Made by a program: the position numbers and the translations under genes. Of a stretch of 64,000 bases of DNA, positions 23,103-34,821 are shown piece by piece (within the stretch, counting starts at the first letter, position 1; every line of letters begins with the position of its first letter). The DNA comes from Acanthamoeba lenticulata (taxonomy: Eukaryota; Discosea; Longamoebia; Acanthamoebidae), in contig NAVB01000009.1 in assembly GCA_002179805.1 (NCBI GenBank), positions 55,604 through 119,603 of the forward strand. The letters are read 5' to 3'. The notes beneath the pieces are model-generated. The model saw only the letters and a program-made list of their open reading frames with translations. It was not told the origin of the DNA and searched no databases.

Positions 23103-23490
23103 CTCGTGAAAACGCTCGATGTGGGGAGGGGGAGGTCCAACAACAAGGCCACACAGAAAGCGAGGTGGCGCTCCTCTTTCGCGTTTCCGTGCGGGGCCAG
23201 AGCTTCCAGGTGTCCCCTTCCGGAACGCCTGCGCACTTGTGCAACGCAGAAGCCAACCAAGAAGTGTCGGTGCCGACTTAATTTACGTCGTTGTCGGCAC
23301 ATTGTTTTAAATCTTAAAAAATGTTTTCTATCAGTATTTCGCCCTGGTGCTGACTGTGACATGAAAAGATGTGGGTGACCCCTGTGGGGGTCGTGGAGCC
23401 CATCATCGTGCGCATTGATTTTGAAAAATGAAAATTGTACATGTTAAGTGCAAACAACACCGACGAGACATGAGACCTCTGGAAAAGCCT
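23103..23490. other. Upstream region of the myosin gene, no gene seen
   Basis: Holds the myosin promoter/5' UTR and the 3' flank of the CBS-domain gene. No convincing ORF, TATA box or repeat was recognised. Confidence 0.5.
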
Positions 23491-24854
23491 TCAAGGCAAG
23501 CTCAGGGGAGCGAGGAGGTCATGGAGGGTGATAACGCCCACGGGAGGGTAGGAGGAAGTCTTCTCCAACTCCTCGTGCGGCATGTCGGTGAGGTACATTG
23601 TGTGCACTCCCTGTACATTGAAGCGTGAACAGATCAGTAAGAAACCCAACCGTGGGCCACGAGCGGTCGCAGCAAAAACTTACCGTAGCGGCGAAACGGC
23701 CATAGGTCCTGCCGACAGTGTCGGTGTTGTTGGCGTGCATGTAGGGGTGAACGGCCTTCATGTTTTGCTGACGGATGTAGGCCACGAACTCGCCCACAGG
23801 CTGGATCAGCCTGACGAATTCGTCCGCTGCCTTGATATCTTTCACCGACAGGTTGCCTGGCCCGCCCCAAACACCCAAGTCAGCGACGTCAAATTTGAGA
23901 AGACCGGATTAATGGAGAAGAATGTTGCTCACCTTGGGGCTTGCCGTGAGCGGTGAGCGGGAGGTGCGAGGTCTTGTGCGAATCGAGCTTGGCGAAGCAG
24001 GCGACGGTGCTCTCCTCCATGTCAGAAGGTTGAAGGAGTGGGGAATGCTTCACAGCGCCGGACAACGTGGCCTCGGCAAAGTCGCCAAACTGATCCAAGT
24101 GAGCGGCCAGATGGCGCAAGATTGCTGACTCTGAGATGATTGCCGTCACATGTCCCTCCTGCGATGACAAGCCTGATGAGTGAGCATGCGCCATTTTTCC
24201 TTTTGGGGAGGTGAGAACGTACATCATTCACGAGAGGCACGCGGGAAACCTTCTTCTGGACGAGCACGTCGATCACTTCCTGGAGCGAGGCGGCGTGGCT
24301 TACAGGATTCCAACTGTTGGTGCCCGACACGTCTAGCAAGAGTGGAGAACTCCGTGATTAATTACAGCGCGCAAAGGAGAGGTGTAGGGTAGGGCCCGTA
24401 CTAACGAGGTCGGCGAGCGGGTGGTTGAAGACCTTGTGCTGAATGTTCTCAGCGTCGGTCTGGTTGAAGGTAGAGGCGACCAGAAGCTTGTGAATGTCTC
24501 CTGACTTTGCCAGGTCGCCATGGGCCAGCTTGGCCTTGGCAACGAAGAAGTGCACGATCTGGTGCACGATATCACTCAGACCCAAGAAGCCCGTGTACGA
24601 GTTGCTGCTCTTGTCGAAGACCGGCACTGCGTAAACGTTCTTCTTCGCCATTACCTGCTCCATCGATTCACCAGGCGTGAGTTAAAAAATCGAAAGAACG
24701 ATGGGGTGGTACACTGTACGTTGAAAGCGGCGCCCACAGTGTCGGTGGTGTTGACGTGAAGGAGAGTCCATGTCTCAGGAAGAATCTGACGAGCCTTGGT
24801 CTCCTGGAGCAGCGTGCGGAGCTGCGCAGGCACGGAGGTGGTGGTAGTGGCCAT
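23491..24854 (-). CDS. Four-CBS-domain protein (AMPK-gamma/SNF4-like)
   Basis: Start MATTTTSVPAQLRTLL. Repeated CBS units can be read. CBS1 runs WTLLHVNTTDTVGAAFNV to VYAVPVFDKSSNSYTGFLGL. CBS2 has SHAASLQEVIDVLVQKKVSR, VPLVND and GHVTAIISESAILRHL. Later units include MHANNTDTVGRTYG, GVHTMYLTDMPHEE and GVITLHDLLAPLSLP. Two Bateman modules bind adenine nucleotides in AMPK gamma and related sensors. No kinase or channel domain is attached, so it may be a stand-alone nucleotide sensor or regulatory subunit. A 5' UTR intron (gttacaag...ctacag) probably ends just before the ATG. It is divergent from the thioesterase gene. Confidence 0.82.
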
Positions 24855-25311
24855 GTCTTGAAAGCTGTAGGTTCAGAGATCTAGTGTGAACAAACAAGAA
24901 GGAAAGAACAAGAAACACAAAAGGACTTGTAACGTACGGTGTAGGCGAGTAGTTGTAGGTGACGGCGAGGAGGGGTGAAAGAACAAACTGCAGCGCTTCT
25001 CCGCGTTAGAGGTTGTATGGTTGATGATGTTTCAAGCATTTCTGCTGGAAATTCGGACTGCTACCAACTGAAGCTCCTTCTTTGTGTCTGATAAATGATT
25101 GGTCGGCAAGATGAGTCAGAGATTTCAGGCAAGAGAAAAGAAAATACGCATTGCTTTTTTTCTTTTTGTCTTCCCGCGCCGGGCGGAAGTTGCTCTCGCG
25201 CCAACAGGACAACGTCAATTCCCCACCAACCAAAGAAAGAGACGCACCATGCGCTTGAGGTCAAGAAGATAAAGCCGAGACTGTCTCTCGGCTTCACACA
25301 TCACAAGACCG
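24855..25311. other. Divergent intergenic region (CBS / thioesterase)
   Basis: Contains the likely 5' UTR intron of the CBS gene (about 24865-24940) and the leader of the thioesterase gene with one hairpin (25272-25294). No further gene was seen. Confidence 0.5.
25272..25294 (+). promoter_or_regulatory. Perfect 9-bp hairpin in the thioesterase leader
   Basis: AAGCCGAGA, loop CTGTC, then TCTCGGCTT: a perfect 9-bp stem with a 5-nt loop, 17 nt upstream of the start codon. It could form in the mRNA leader and affect translation, or be a protein-binding palindrome. Confidence 0.4.
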
Positions 25312-26514
25312 ATGAACAGTACCACTCAGGACAACGTTTCTAACTTCCTGTTCGACAAGGACACCGCCGTGCAGCAGGTGCTTGCAACCGAAGTGGAGGC
25401 CACCCAAAACACCAGTGCAGGCTGGCCGCACACATTCGCAGCGAACATCACCACGAACTGGGACACAAAGCCTCATCATCCTAATGGTAGGTCGACGTAG
25501 ATGTTATACCTTGTCGTCTTGCCGTCCTGATCAGATTCTTGTTATCTTGTGCAGGCGGATACCTAGTCTGCATTCTCTTGTCTGCTTTAGAGAAAGTGCT
25601 GCCACACCCGCACCCACTGGTCCTTACTTCCTGGTTCTTTTCTGGCGCCACTCCAGGTCACGCCTTCGTGAAGGTGAAGGTGATCAAAGGTATCAAAGCC
25701 CACTCTGTTAGCCATGTCGGGATCAGCTGATTGAAGCGCTCTCACAGCTAGCGGGAGTCGCTCATCAGCGGAGGCGATTCTCTACCAGCGCGTCAAACGG
25801 AAGCCCAGCCAAGAGTCCACACATGAGGTTTGCTCTTCTGCGGTGGTTGGTTTGCTCCCAATGAAAACCTCACCCTTTTGGGACCAAAGGTTGAGGTGGC
25901 ACTAGAGCGAGTACGAGTCACAGCCCTGTTCACTGACTTGAGCAAGGCGAACGGATGGACCAAAGAGCTTGGCGGCGACAGGCATCCTCGTCACACTCTC
26001 TACTCGCTTCTTCCTCCGATCGATCAATGTGTCCAGGTTGCTATTGCCGCTACTGTAACACAAAACATCGTTGGCTTCCACGATCCACGAACACAACCCT
26101 CCTCTAGAGGAGAACACTGCGAACGACGAGCGTACCTCCAATTTCGCGATGGCCGACAGCCTGATGTGAAGAGTCTGGCCCTCTTTGGTACGCTGGGCGT
26201 TTTTGAGTACGAAGGCGGTAGACCTGGGCGTGGAAACTGACAATAGAACTCACTGTTCCACTGCAGGTGACGGGGTGTTGCCAGCTGTGTTGACGTTGCC
26301 CATGCCTGAGGCCTGGGTCCCCACACTCCAGTACACCGTTCTCTTCCGAGGGATTCCAGCCCCTGGCCCGCTCAAGACGTTCCTGTACAGCCGTCACTTG
26401 ACCAACAGCTACACGGAGGCCGATTACGAGATCTTGGACAGCACAGGCAAGCTGGTGGCGCAGTCGCGGCAGCTGGCTCTCGTCTTGGCGGCAAAAGCGA
26501 AGGCCGCTCTGTGA
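25312..26514 (+). CDS. TesB-like acyl-CoA thioesterase (double hot-dog)
   Basis: Start MNSTTQDNVSNFLFDKDTAV. The N-terminal hot-dog reads WDTKPHHPNGGYLVCILLSA, HPHPLVLTSWFFSGATPGHA, then after an intron SRSSAEAILYQRVKR. A central segment has LPPIDQCVQV. The second hot-dog ends with LQYTVLFRGIPAPGPLKTFL, RHLTNSYTEADYEILDSTGK and LVAQSRQLALVL, the C-terminal signature of fungal/bacterial TesB-like thioesterases (acyl-CoA hydrolysis to free acid and CoA). Four or more exons. No targeting signal is obvious, and the terminus ...KAKAAL is not a typical peroxisomal signal. Confidence 0.8.
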
Positions 26515-26606
26515 AAAACGTTGCCCAAATATTTTCTTTTCGAAGAAGAAGCAGAATAGCATTTTGTACAGCAAGCTGGCCAAGGGGGTTTTGTTTTTGT
26601 ACCCAG

Positions 26607-29600
26607 ATGGCGTCCTTCTCCGCCCTAACATTCCCTTACCGCAAGTTCGATGAAGGCCAAAGCCCGCTTGAGGGGGTGGGGCGCGGCATGTTCAAAAATC
26701 TGATTGGATTTCGAGCATACTTGAGTGACGACCTGGCCGGAACGCATGCACAACGTTGGGCACAAAATCCAACATGCTTCTCGGCAGCCACCACCGCTTA
26801 CCTTCGTACAAGTGAGGAGTTGGAGGATGCAGTCGATCGTCTCACCTTCTTTGCCGCCAGCAACGGTGCGCCTTCCCCCCTCCCCCTGGTCTGTCCGCTT
26901 CACACAGCGGTAGCAGCCCGTTTACTTCTGCTTCCTGCCCACAAGTACAGGGGAAAGCTGCTACGTGATGGACGGTCCACAAGAACTGGCCGCTTTCATT
27001 GTGACCCATCGGGGCTGCATGTTCGTCTGCCACGACGCTGCTGTGGACTTTCACCTCGTAAAGTGCTACCTGGAGCGCCACGGTGCCGTGAAATCTCCCT
27101 TAGGCCTCCCCCCTTACCTAACTCACTTCTTGTTATGAGGACAAGCCATCTTACCATCATGTACAGGGCAAGAAGACGCGCTGGCGCTGTGGTGGGAGGT
27201 GCCCAACCAAAACCGCCTGCGCGACGTCGGCTTCTTAGACACACTCATCCGGTTCGTGCTCGCTTGCTCGTCGTTCCTGGCCGTAGTTTGCCTTCGACAG
27301 CAAAGACAAGGGAGGTCTTACGGTTTTGGACAGGCTGGGTTCAGACGATATCTGGCCGGATCCGCGAGACTTCAACGTCCTGCTGCACGACTACCTGGCT
27401 CAGGACCTTATCAATGAGGAGCTGCTCCGACCATCGCGTCCACGAGGCTTGCGCTACTACCCGCCCGTGCAGACCGGGTATGCACACTCGCAAGCGTTTC
27501 CATGTTTTTTCTTTCTACGCCGTTGACAAGCTGCTTATCTTTCTCCTCCCGCAGGAGCGCGCAAGGGATCGACGCCGAGGAGGAGCTAGACCTCATGTAC
27601 ATAGACGCTGTGCGGGACGTGAAGCTGATGGCCCATGCGTATCCGGAGATGTGCGGACTGGCCATGCGCATCATGGCGCCCCACAGTGCCGAGATTCTGA
27701 ACAACACAATGAAGGTTCAATCACATTAATACCCTTGAGTGGCGAGACCGTCATATGAACACCACATGGCCGCGCACACGCAGGACTACGGGCCGCTGAG
27801 CGAGGGCATCCAGGTCAAGGCGAGCATCGTCCTGGCCGACGTCACCAGAAACGGGTAACTCTTCTTCCTTTTCTTAATTGTGACGTCGTGGCCAGATTGG
27901 ATGTGGAGGTCGACCCACTGAAATCCAATCAACTTCCTGACGGCCGGTAGGATGGTGATCGACGTGGGGCAAGCGCGGCGCATCCAGCGATACTACGAGA
28001 AGAAGTTGTATGACGCCACGGCACAGCTGCTCGAGAACCCCGAGTTCGAAGGTGGCCTCCCTTTGCTTTTAGCCACCTTGAAGGCGAACTAATGGATGGC
28101 CGCAGGCGTGTTTCACGAGGACAAGAAAAAGGCTCGGTTCCTGGAGGGCAAGAGTCAAGAACCCAGGCGTGACGACGCTGGTGACGAGTCCGACGACGAT
28201 GGCGATGGCGATGACCAAGCGAGCAACGATGAAAAGGAAGAGAACGACGACACAGAAGTGGAAGACGGCGCCCGACTCGAAAACGCGGCCCGGCCCAGCG
28301 TCGCGCAGGAAAAGCTCAAAGAGATCCTCACGCAGGCACGCAGCGAAATCAAGAGCCTGTACGACGTCTCGGTCAAGGTGCCCAAGACGGCCATCCGCAA
28401 CTCGTTCTCCACCGGCACCAAGACCTGGTCTCTGGCCCCTCCCTCCTCCCCTTCTCCCCTTTTGCAACGCAACGCAACACAAGATCTAACCCACGAGTGC
28501 CCTGGGTGGACACCTGTGCAGGCTGCAGTACGCCGACTATCACCCCTTCATCCGGAGCTGGGTCGAGATGGACCGGGCCTCGCGCCATCTCGCCTTTCTC
28601 GAGCACCTGCGGGAGCCGGTGGTGCACCCCGAGTACACGGTGATGGTCCGCAACGGGCGGAGCTCGTGCAGCGGGCCGGCCATCCAGCAGACGCCACGCA
28701 AGGGCGGCTTCCGCGAGATGTTCCGCGCGTCGCCCGGGCGGCTGCTGCTGGCGGTGGACTACGCCTTCATCGAGCTGTGCACGCTGGCATCGGTGTGCGA
28801 GGCTCGTTACGGCTTCTCCAACCTGGCCGACGTCATTCGCCGTGGGGTCGACCCGCACTCGTTCACGGCGGCCATGTTCGAGGGCGTCCCGCTGGACGAG
28901 TTCATGGCCTGGCGCGAGAGTTCCGATGCCACCCTGCGGACCAAGTTCACCACCCTCCGCCAGCGGGCCAAGGCCATCAACTTTGGCATCCCGGGCGGCC
29001 TCTCTGCCGGCGGCCTCCAGGAGTACGCCAAGACCGCCTACGGCGTCACGCTCGACTACACCGGTACACGCTTTTGCCCTTTTTTCGGACTTTATTTATT
29101 TATTTTTGCTTGATGTGACAGAGGCGGTGTTCTTCAAGAGGCGGTTGACGCGCGAGGTCTACCCGGAGCTGCACAAATACCTGCGCGAGCGCGAGTTCGC
29201 GGTGGTGGCCCACAACATGCACACGACTTGGGAAGAGTGCATCCCGGCGCTGGCGCTCAAGGCCCCTCGCGTCATGAGCAGTACGCACCTCCTCCTCTCG
29301 CCTCTCGTCTCTCGCCTCTGCTGCTGAGTACTCAGGAGGCTGACCTTCTATCCTTGTGGCAGATGCGGTGAAGAATCTGATCCGCGGGCGCAAGCTCAAG
29401 CTCACGGCAAAGCACAAGAGCGATCTCGAATGGCAGAACAAGGTGTGGGAGGGGATCAAGGCCGCCTGCCACAACCCGGAGCTTCTGGAGATGATCGATG
29501 CGAGCAACAACCAGGGCAGCGAAAAGCTCTTCTCTCGGTTCGTTGCTGTTCCTGCCCTTGTCGTTGAGGACAACACGCAAGTGGACTGATATGTCGATGG

Positions 29601-30067
29601 CAATTGGTGTTGACCGCGAAACAGAATATTCGGGAGCAGCGTGTCGACGCTCACGGGCCGAGTGCGAGGCTACGTGACCTTCACGCAGGCGTGCAACACG
29701 CCCTTCTCTGGCCTAGCGGCCGACGGCGCGAAGCTCGCCATGTGGGACCTCTACATGGTGGGCTACCGCATCATCGGCTTCATCCACGACGAGGTACCAA
29801 CTTGATGACCATTTCACTGTTGCGTTTGGTGATGGCGATGTTGATGTTGATGCCGATGATGACAACCAGATCCTGGTGGAGATCGACGAAGAGAGCGATT
29901 GGACAGCCGAGGCGCAGATGGTGGAGCGCATCGTGTGCGAGGCCATGCAGGAGCTCAACGGCACCATCCCGATCTCGTGCTCGTACGCCCTTTCGCGCTA
30001 CTGGTCCAAGAGCGCTGTGGCCGTGTACGACGTCGACGGGCGTCTTACCGTGTGGCACGACAAGTAA
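26607..30067 (+). CDS. Family A DNA polymerase, phage/viral-like
   Basis: Start MASFSALTFPYRKFDEGQ. The N-terminal part resembles a DEDD exonuclease fold: FVCHDAAVDFHLVKCYLERH looks like Exo II, but no convincing Exo I D-x-E was found. A strongly acidic insert (DDAGDESDDDGDGDDQASND) precedes the polymerase domain. Motif A is LLLAVDYAFIELCTLAS. Motif B (O-helix) is RQRAKAINFGIPGGLSAGGL, with the Arg, Lys and Phe of Pol I conserved but Gly where E. coli Pol I has Tyr766. CNTPFSGLAADGAKLAMWDL follows. Motif C is GFIHDE, split by an intron from ILVEIDEE. The NFGIPGG and CNTPFxGLAADGAK forms are ones I associate with phage-type enzymes. Many introns show it is established in the nuclear genome. 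Organelle replication or repair is possible but unproven. Confidence 0.85.
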
Positions 30068-30552
30068 AACAACCAAAGGTAGTTTCCACGTCATGTCCTT
30101 GACCCCAATGCGGCACAGGGCCTTGTCCGCCGTAGGGATCGCTGGTTGGCGGCGAAAACATGGTGTGAGCTGCAAACAGCTGTCGGCAAAAAAGAGTGGG
30201 TGCTCGTGGCTGGAGCCACAGGCGCTACTGCAGGATTAGTCATCCACGACGATGGCCAACACAAACTTCGGCTCTGGCGCAGCAACACTAGCTGCTTGTA
30301 TCGGAGATAGGCGATAGAGGAAAAGAATTTACAGAATTTAGATGTACATGGCTCAAAGAGAAATGGAATGATGCGCGGCTGCGACAAAGGGGGGTGAGAG
30401 CAGGCAGTGTAGCGAGCAGAAATCGAGTGCTGTGTGAGTTTGTGTACAATCCAGCGCCAGGGCGCCGGCTTCCTCACCCGGCATTAGGACCGGTGGCCGC
30501 ATGCTACACAGACAAGGAGATCACCGCGCGCAATGCAAGTGAAAGTGAGCGC
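30068..30552. other. Intergenic region, no gene seen
   Basis: The 3' flank of the polymerase gene. Short ORFs on both strands show no family features. Confidence 0.5.
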
Positions 30553-30830
30553 TCAATGTGTCATAAAACTATTGTCGTTAGAGAAGTCGAACCACTTCAA
30601 CTTCATGGCTTTCAGTTTGCGCACAAGGCGGGCGCATCGCTTCTTGTGTGACAAGTCCTCGGTCATCAGCTGCGACAAGTAGGCAGTCAGCGCCTCGCTC
30701 CCGCTGATGTTTGTAGAGATATTGAATGTCCAGCAGCTCCTCCAGGAGCACAAGGCCTGCCGCAAACACATCTGCCGCTCCACCGTTGCGCAGCACAGCC
30801 TGTGGTGATGACATACACCTATCCACCTAT
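30553..30830 (-). pseudogene. Kinase C-lobe-like remnant
   Basis: After an acceptor-like CACCACAG the minus strand reads AVLRNGGAADVFAAGLVLLE, ELLDI, much like the alpha-F region of a protein kinase. A second frame then reads SGSEALTAYLSQLMTEDLSH, KKRCARLVRKLKAM, like the end of a C-lobe. The two parts are in different frames with no plausible intron and no N-lobe was found. It may be a decayed gene or a badly eroded 3' end of the neighbouring secreted-protein gene. Confidence 0.35.
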
Positions 30831-30973
30831 ACCTGTTCACGCCTTTTTGGTTTCACAACTAAAACTCAGTTCCCTGTGCAGGTTTTCTTGAGGTCCAGGG
30901 AGTGCGGAAAAAAGCAAATTTCTTGAAGTGTCCCCCGCCAGGGATGGGCAGCCATTGGTGGTCTGTCATTCAT

Positions 30974-32413
30974 TCAGTATACGAATAGGCCTCTTGGGGA
31001 CAGACCGTGGAAGTAGGCCGTGTTCACCAGCTCGCCGGACTTGGCCGACACTGTCACCAGGGCCACTTGGCCACCACCACCATCACCAACAACTTTGTAC
31101 ACCGTGCCAGACAGGGGTAAGTACAGATAGGGGACACAGCAAGCTTGGTGCGTACCTGCGTAGAACTCATTGGACTCGGGGTCGAGTGTGCAGAGCGAGT
31201 TGATGACAAAGAGAAGAGTAGGGTTGGTCCACTTGTTGATAACCTCCAGCGCGCCCGTAGTGGTGTCCAGTGTGCCGAACGACAGGAATTGTTGCTGCCG
31301 GTAATCGCGAGGATGAAAGAGCGCATACACTGTGCCGCTCTGCTGGTCTTTGACCTGAGCAGCGCAAACGATCTGTAGGTCAATCTCACAGCCTACACAG
31401 TGGGATGCTAGTGCCCAGCACACACGTGGGCATGTGCGCTCACACAAACTGGCGGGGAGACTGGCCGAACCATGGCGCAGGGCCACAAGTCTGGGAGCGT
31501 GATGATGGTGAAATGCTGGGAATCCAAATTGAACCGGAGCAGGAAGTAGGCCATGTCAAACGATCCGGGAGCGATGGGATGATTCACTGACAGGATCAGC
31601 TCACGGTTCTTCTCGTCGATCACTGCGGGTGAGCCCAGGCCCGCTAATGGTAACAAAGTGTGAACGTTTCATTTAAGTAAATGCACAAAGAAGAAGTGAA
31701 ACAGAAGAAGGTTGGTACTCTGGTAAGCTGACTTGTAGCCAGTTGGGAGAGTCACCGTACTGACATTGCCAGAGGTGAGGTTGATGGACACCAGGAAATG
31801 GTCTCTGCTTCCGTCTGGAGAATCACAAAGTTTGAGCCTGTGATCAACTTGGTGCAGGATGGAGACATACAGAAGAGAGAGGCGACCATCCACACAGTGT
31901 CCGCGATGGCGTCATATTGGATGGAGTGGACATTTTCGCCGGGTGTGGGGATGGTCTTCAGCAGCGTTACTTTGTCAGGAACGGACAGATCAAATACGCC
32001 TAGATTCACCTTGCTTTCCTGTTGATTCGATTTTAAACAACAAAGCAGTTGAAAATAGTGATGATGACGAACAAGGCGAGCACCAAGAATGGGCCATAGA
32101 TGGGCACGAAGAGTCGTTTAGAGGAGAGGTCCACGGCGGGCGACACACCATCCGCGTGCCCCAGCCCAGGGGACTGGAACAAGACTTCACCTACCACAGC
32201 TGCAAACAGGCGATGATGGTCAGATCGAGACATGTTGTGTTTTTTCCAAACCGCTCAAGAACGGCGTTTACCGGTGGTGGGGTAGAGCCGGGTGATGTTG
32301 AGATCGGACCACACCGCATTGAGCTTGACGGAAGGCGACCCGGTCGGAACGAAGGATCCGGCCACGCTTGCACAAAGGCAGAACAAGATGATAAATGTCC
32401 CGACTGTCGTCAT
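30974..32413 (-). CDS. Secreted or membrane-anchored beta-strand-rich repeat protein, unknown
   Basis: The start MTTVGTFIILFCLCASVAGS is a clear signal peptide. Repeated strands follow: LGVFDLSVPDKVTLLKTIPT, HFLVSINLTSGNVSTVTLPT, MAYFLLRFNLDSQHFTIITL, FGTLDTTTGALEVINKWTNP and VALVTVSAKSGELV. Each has the shape 'x-L/F-x-x-x-D/N-x-x-S/T-G-x-hydrophobic', as in beta-propeller blades. Blades are separated by introns near blade borders. No catalytic motif was seen. A hydrophobic run LVLALFVIITIFNCFVV lies in the same frame after a likely donor and is probably intronic. The chosen stop is at 30974, but the gene could splice on into the kinase-like remnant. Confidence 0.6.
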
Positions 32414-32647
32414 TGTCGTGTTTATGCGCACAGGATGAATGAATAACACAGGGGCAAGTGTGCAAGGGAACTCCGTCGCTTCGCCCGACAACATCAAGTC
32501 GACCGCCCGACTCTTTGTTGTGGACAGAAATGGCATTCGCCATCGGGAAGCACCCTGGGGAGAACTTTGCTCCTGGGAGGTACCTCCCCGCTTTTCTTAA
32601 TGATGTGCGACAGTTCAATAAATAAGTCTTAAGGTGGTCATGGAGGT

Positions 32648-34601
32648 TCAAGCAGACGCTAGCCGAAGAGCATCCGAGTATAGGGCGGCGAGGACGGGAG
32701 AGCGACGAAGGACCTGGCCAATGCGCGCGGAGCCGTAGAACGGCAGCCAGCACGCACGGAAGCAGGTCGGATCCCGCCCGCAGGCGGCGTGCCACGGCTT
32801 CCCGGAGCCGTTCCAATGCAGCACCTTGGCTCGCACAAACTCAACCAGCGGAGGCACCATTCCCTTGGTTCCTGTTGTTTTTAATAAACACAGATTTAGA
32901 TCAATTAATTAGATTATAAAAATAAAAAATAATTGAAAAATGAAAGGAAAAGAAAGAAGACCGAACCCAAGTGGCGGACATTCCACGAGCTGTCGAGCAT
33001 GTGGTAGCGGCGGTAGAAGGCCGCCATGAGCGGCGGCTGGGTGCCCCACGACCACAGCCGCCGGTCACGGTGGAGGCTCATCCAGTGCTCGACCACGCCT
33101 GGTGTGGTGGTCTCCGCGAGTTAAAGCAACAACCCACGAGATGGGCGAGGAGTCCACGGCGTACCGGTCATGTTGAGGCTTCGCCATCGATCGAGGTTGA
33201 TGACGGCCACACCGGCGTTGAAATAGGGCTCCTTTTTGTCAAAGGACTGCTGCACGACGGGGACCTGCGCTCCGCGATGGCCCAACGCACGAGCGCGCGA
33301 GGATCAGCTCTGTGCACACGCAAAAGGCGGACAACAACGAGGTGGCGACCATCGCGTACGGTGAAGTCAAACGCCTCAGCGTAGGTGTGGGGCAGGCCTT
33401 GGGCCACGGCATAGATGAACTCGTCCTGGCTCATACACGCCAGGTGTTGATGAGCTTGCGGCCAGGCGCGATGCTCCTTCAAAGGAAAAAGAGAGGAGAG
33501 GGAGGGGGGATGATCGCCGCACCTGATGGTCGAGAAGGGTGCCCAGCTCCGCGACGTTGCCCAGCATGACCGTGTCCGGGTCCAGGTAGACGGCCGTGGA
33601 CACCCTGTGGCGCCACAGGGTGAGGACTCTGAGCCTGGAGGCCTCAGCTTGAGGCACACTCACTGACGTAGAGGGAGAAAACGAGTACTTGGGGAAGAGC
33701 TCGTGGAAGTAGAAGCGCGCGTAGTTGGTGGGGTTGGCATGGACCTTGGGGTCGGTCATGCTGTTCGCGTAGATCTTGATGAGGTCCTTCACGCGCGTTG
33801 TGTTAAATTGCGCCACCTGGATGATGGCCATCACGCCCCGTCAGGCCAGCCGCGGTTGACAACAGCATCATGGCTCTTCTTTTCCAACACGTGGAACGAA
33901 CCGTGAAGGAGACGGTCTGATCGGTGAAGCGGCCCTTGGGAAAGAGGGCATGAAGGAGCATCTCCAGGCTTTCCGGGTCGCCATCTGCCACGATGTGGAA
34001 CGCGAGAGAGTTTTTGGTGTGGACCTATGGAGAGAGAAGAGTGATTAAACGGAGTGGGCAAAGAAGGAGTACGAGTTCTACGTACGATGGTCGAGTTGAC
34101 GAGCGCGATGATGCCTGGCAAGTACTTTTGGTCGGCTGCCGTGATCACGTTGATCGTCTTTCCTGCCTTTGCTCGGTGCACGACTTTGGCCCCCAAGGAA
34201 AAAATGAAAACGAAGGAAAAACTAAAAAGCACCATCTCGGCCGGAGACACGGAGGACCCAACAGGTGGAGAGCGCACGAGGTACCTTGTAAAGACCGGTA
34301 CGTGAGCGAGAGGAGCGACCGGCACGCCCGGTTCGCGTTGTTTTCACCCTTTAGCGAGAGTGGAAAAGTGAGTTGGTCTTCCAGCCCCCCAAGGAGGCTC
34401 TGTTTGAACTTGGCCGCGTAGGGTGTGTTCCACTGCGTTCCTGCTCAAGACCTACCACGTGAACAAGCGCATGGCGGGGGGGAGGCAAAACAGAGAAACC
34501 AGCCACGACGTACGGTAGACGTAGAAGGCAAAGAGGACGAGCCACGAGAATGCAAAGAGCACCAACACTCGCGGTCTGCAGAGCGACCCCCACACCGGCA
34601 T
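32648..34601 (-). CDS. Family 8 glycosyltransferase, type II membrane protein
   Basis: The start MPVWGSLCRPRVLVLFAFSW enters a single N-terminal hydrophobic anchor (LVLFAFYVYR), typical of Golgi type II transferases. The GT8 domain shows TINVITAADQKYLPGIIALV, SFHIVADGDPESLEMLL, NYARFYFHELFP, VYLDPDTVMLGNVAEL (the DxD-type metal/UDP-sugar motif as DPD), FNAGVAVINLDRWR, WGTQPPLMAAFY, and the C-terminal VLHWNGSGKPW typical of the family. It probably transfers a sugar from UDP-sugar onto a glycoprotein or glycan; donor and acceptor are unknown. Several introns, one very A/T-rich (about 32875-32960). Confidence 0.85.
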
Positions 34602-34821
34602 GAAGATGGCGTGAAGACCGCACGGCAAGAGCCTTTGGTTCACGCCAAGGAGTTGCTCAAGAGTTTAGAAATTTCGTTGGTTTTGGCTATTTTAAAAATT
34701 TTTAAATGATTCACGAGCGCGATCGTCGTGCATGATGCCTCGTGCGCTCTCCACCTTGTTGGGTCCTCCGTGTCATCATTTAGCAAACGAAGAGTATTGT
34801 TGAACTTTGTCTGCATTCCTC

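Noticed and set aside
26511..27758. A 415-codon plus-strand frame through the start of the polymerase gene
   Set aside because: Only its first part is exonic. The rest reads through introns and switches frame from the recognised exons (FVCHDAAVDFHLVK, GFLDTLIR), so it is not one exon.
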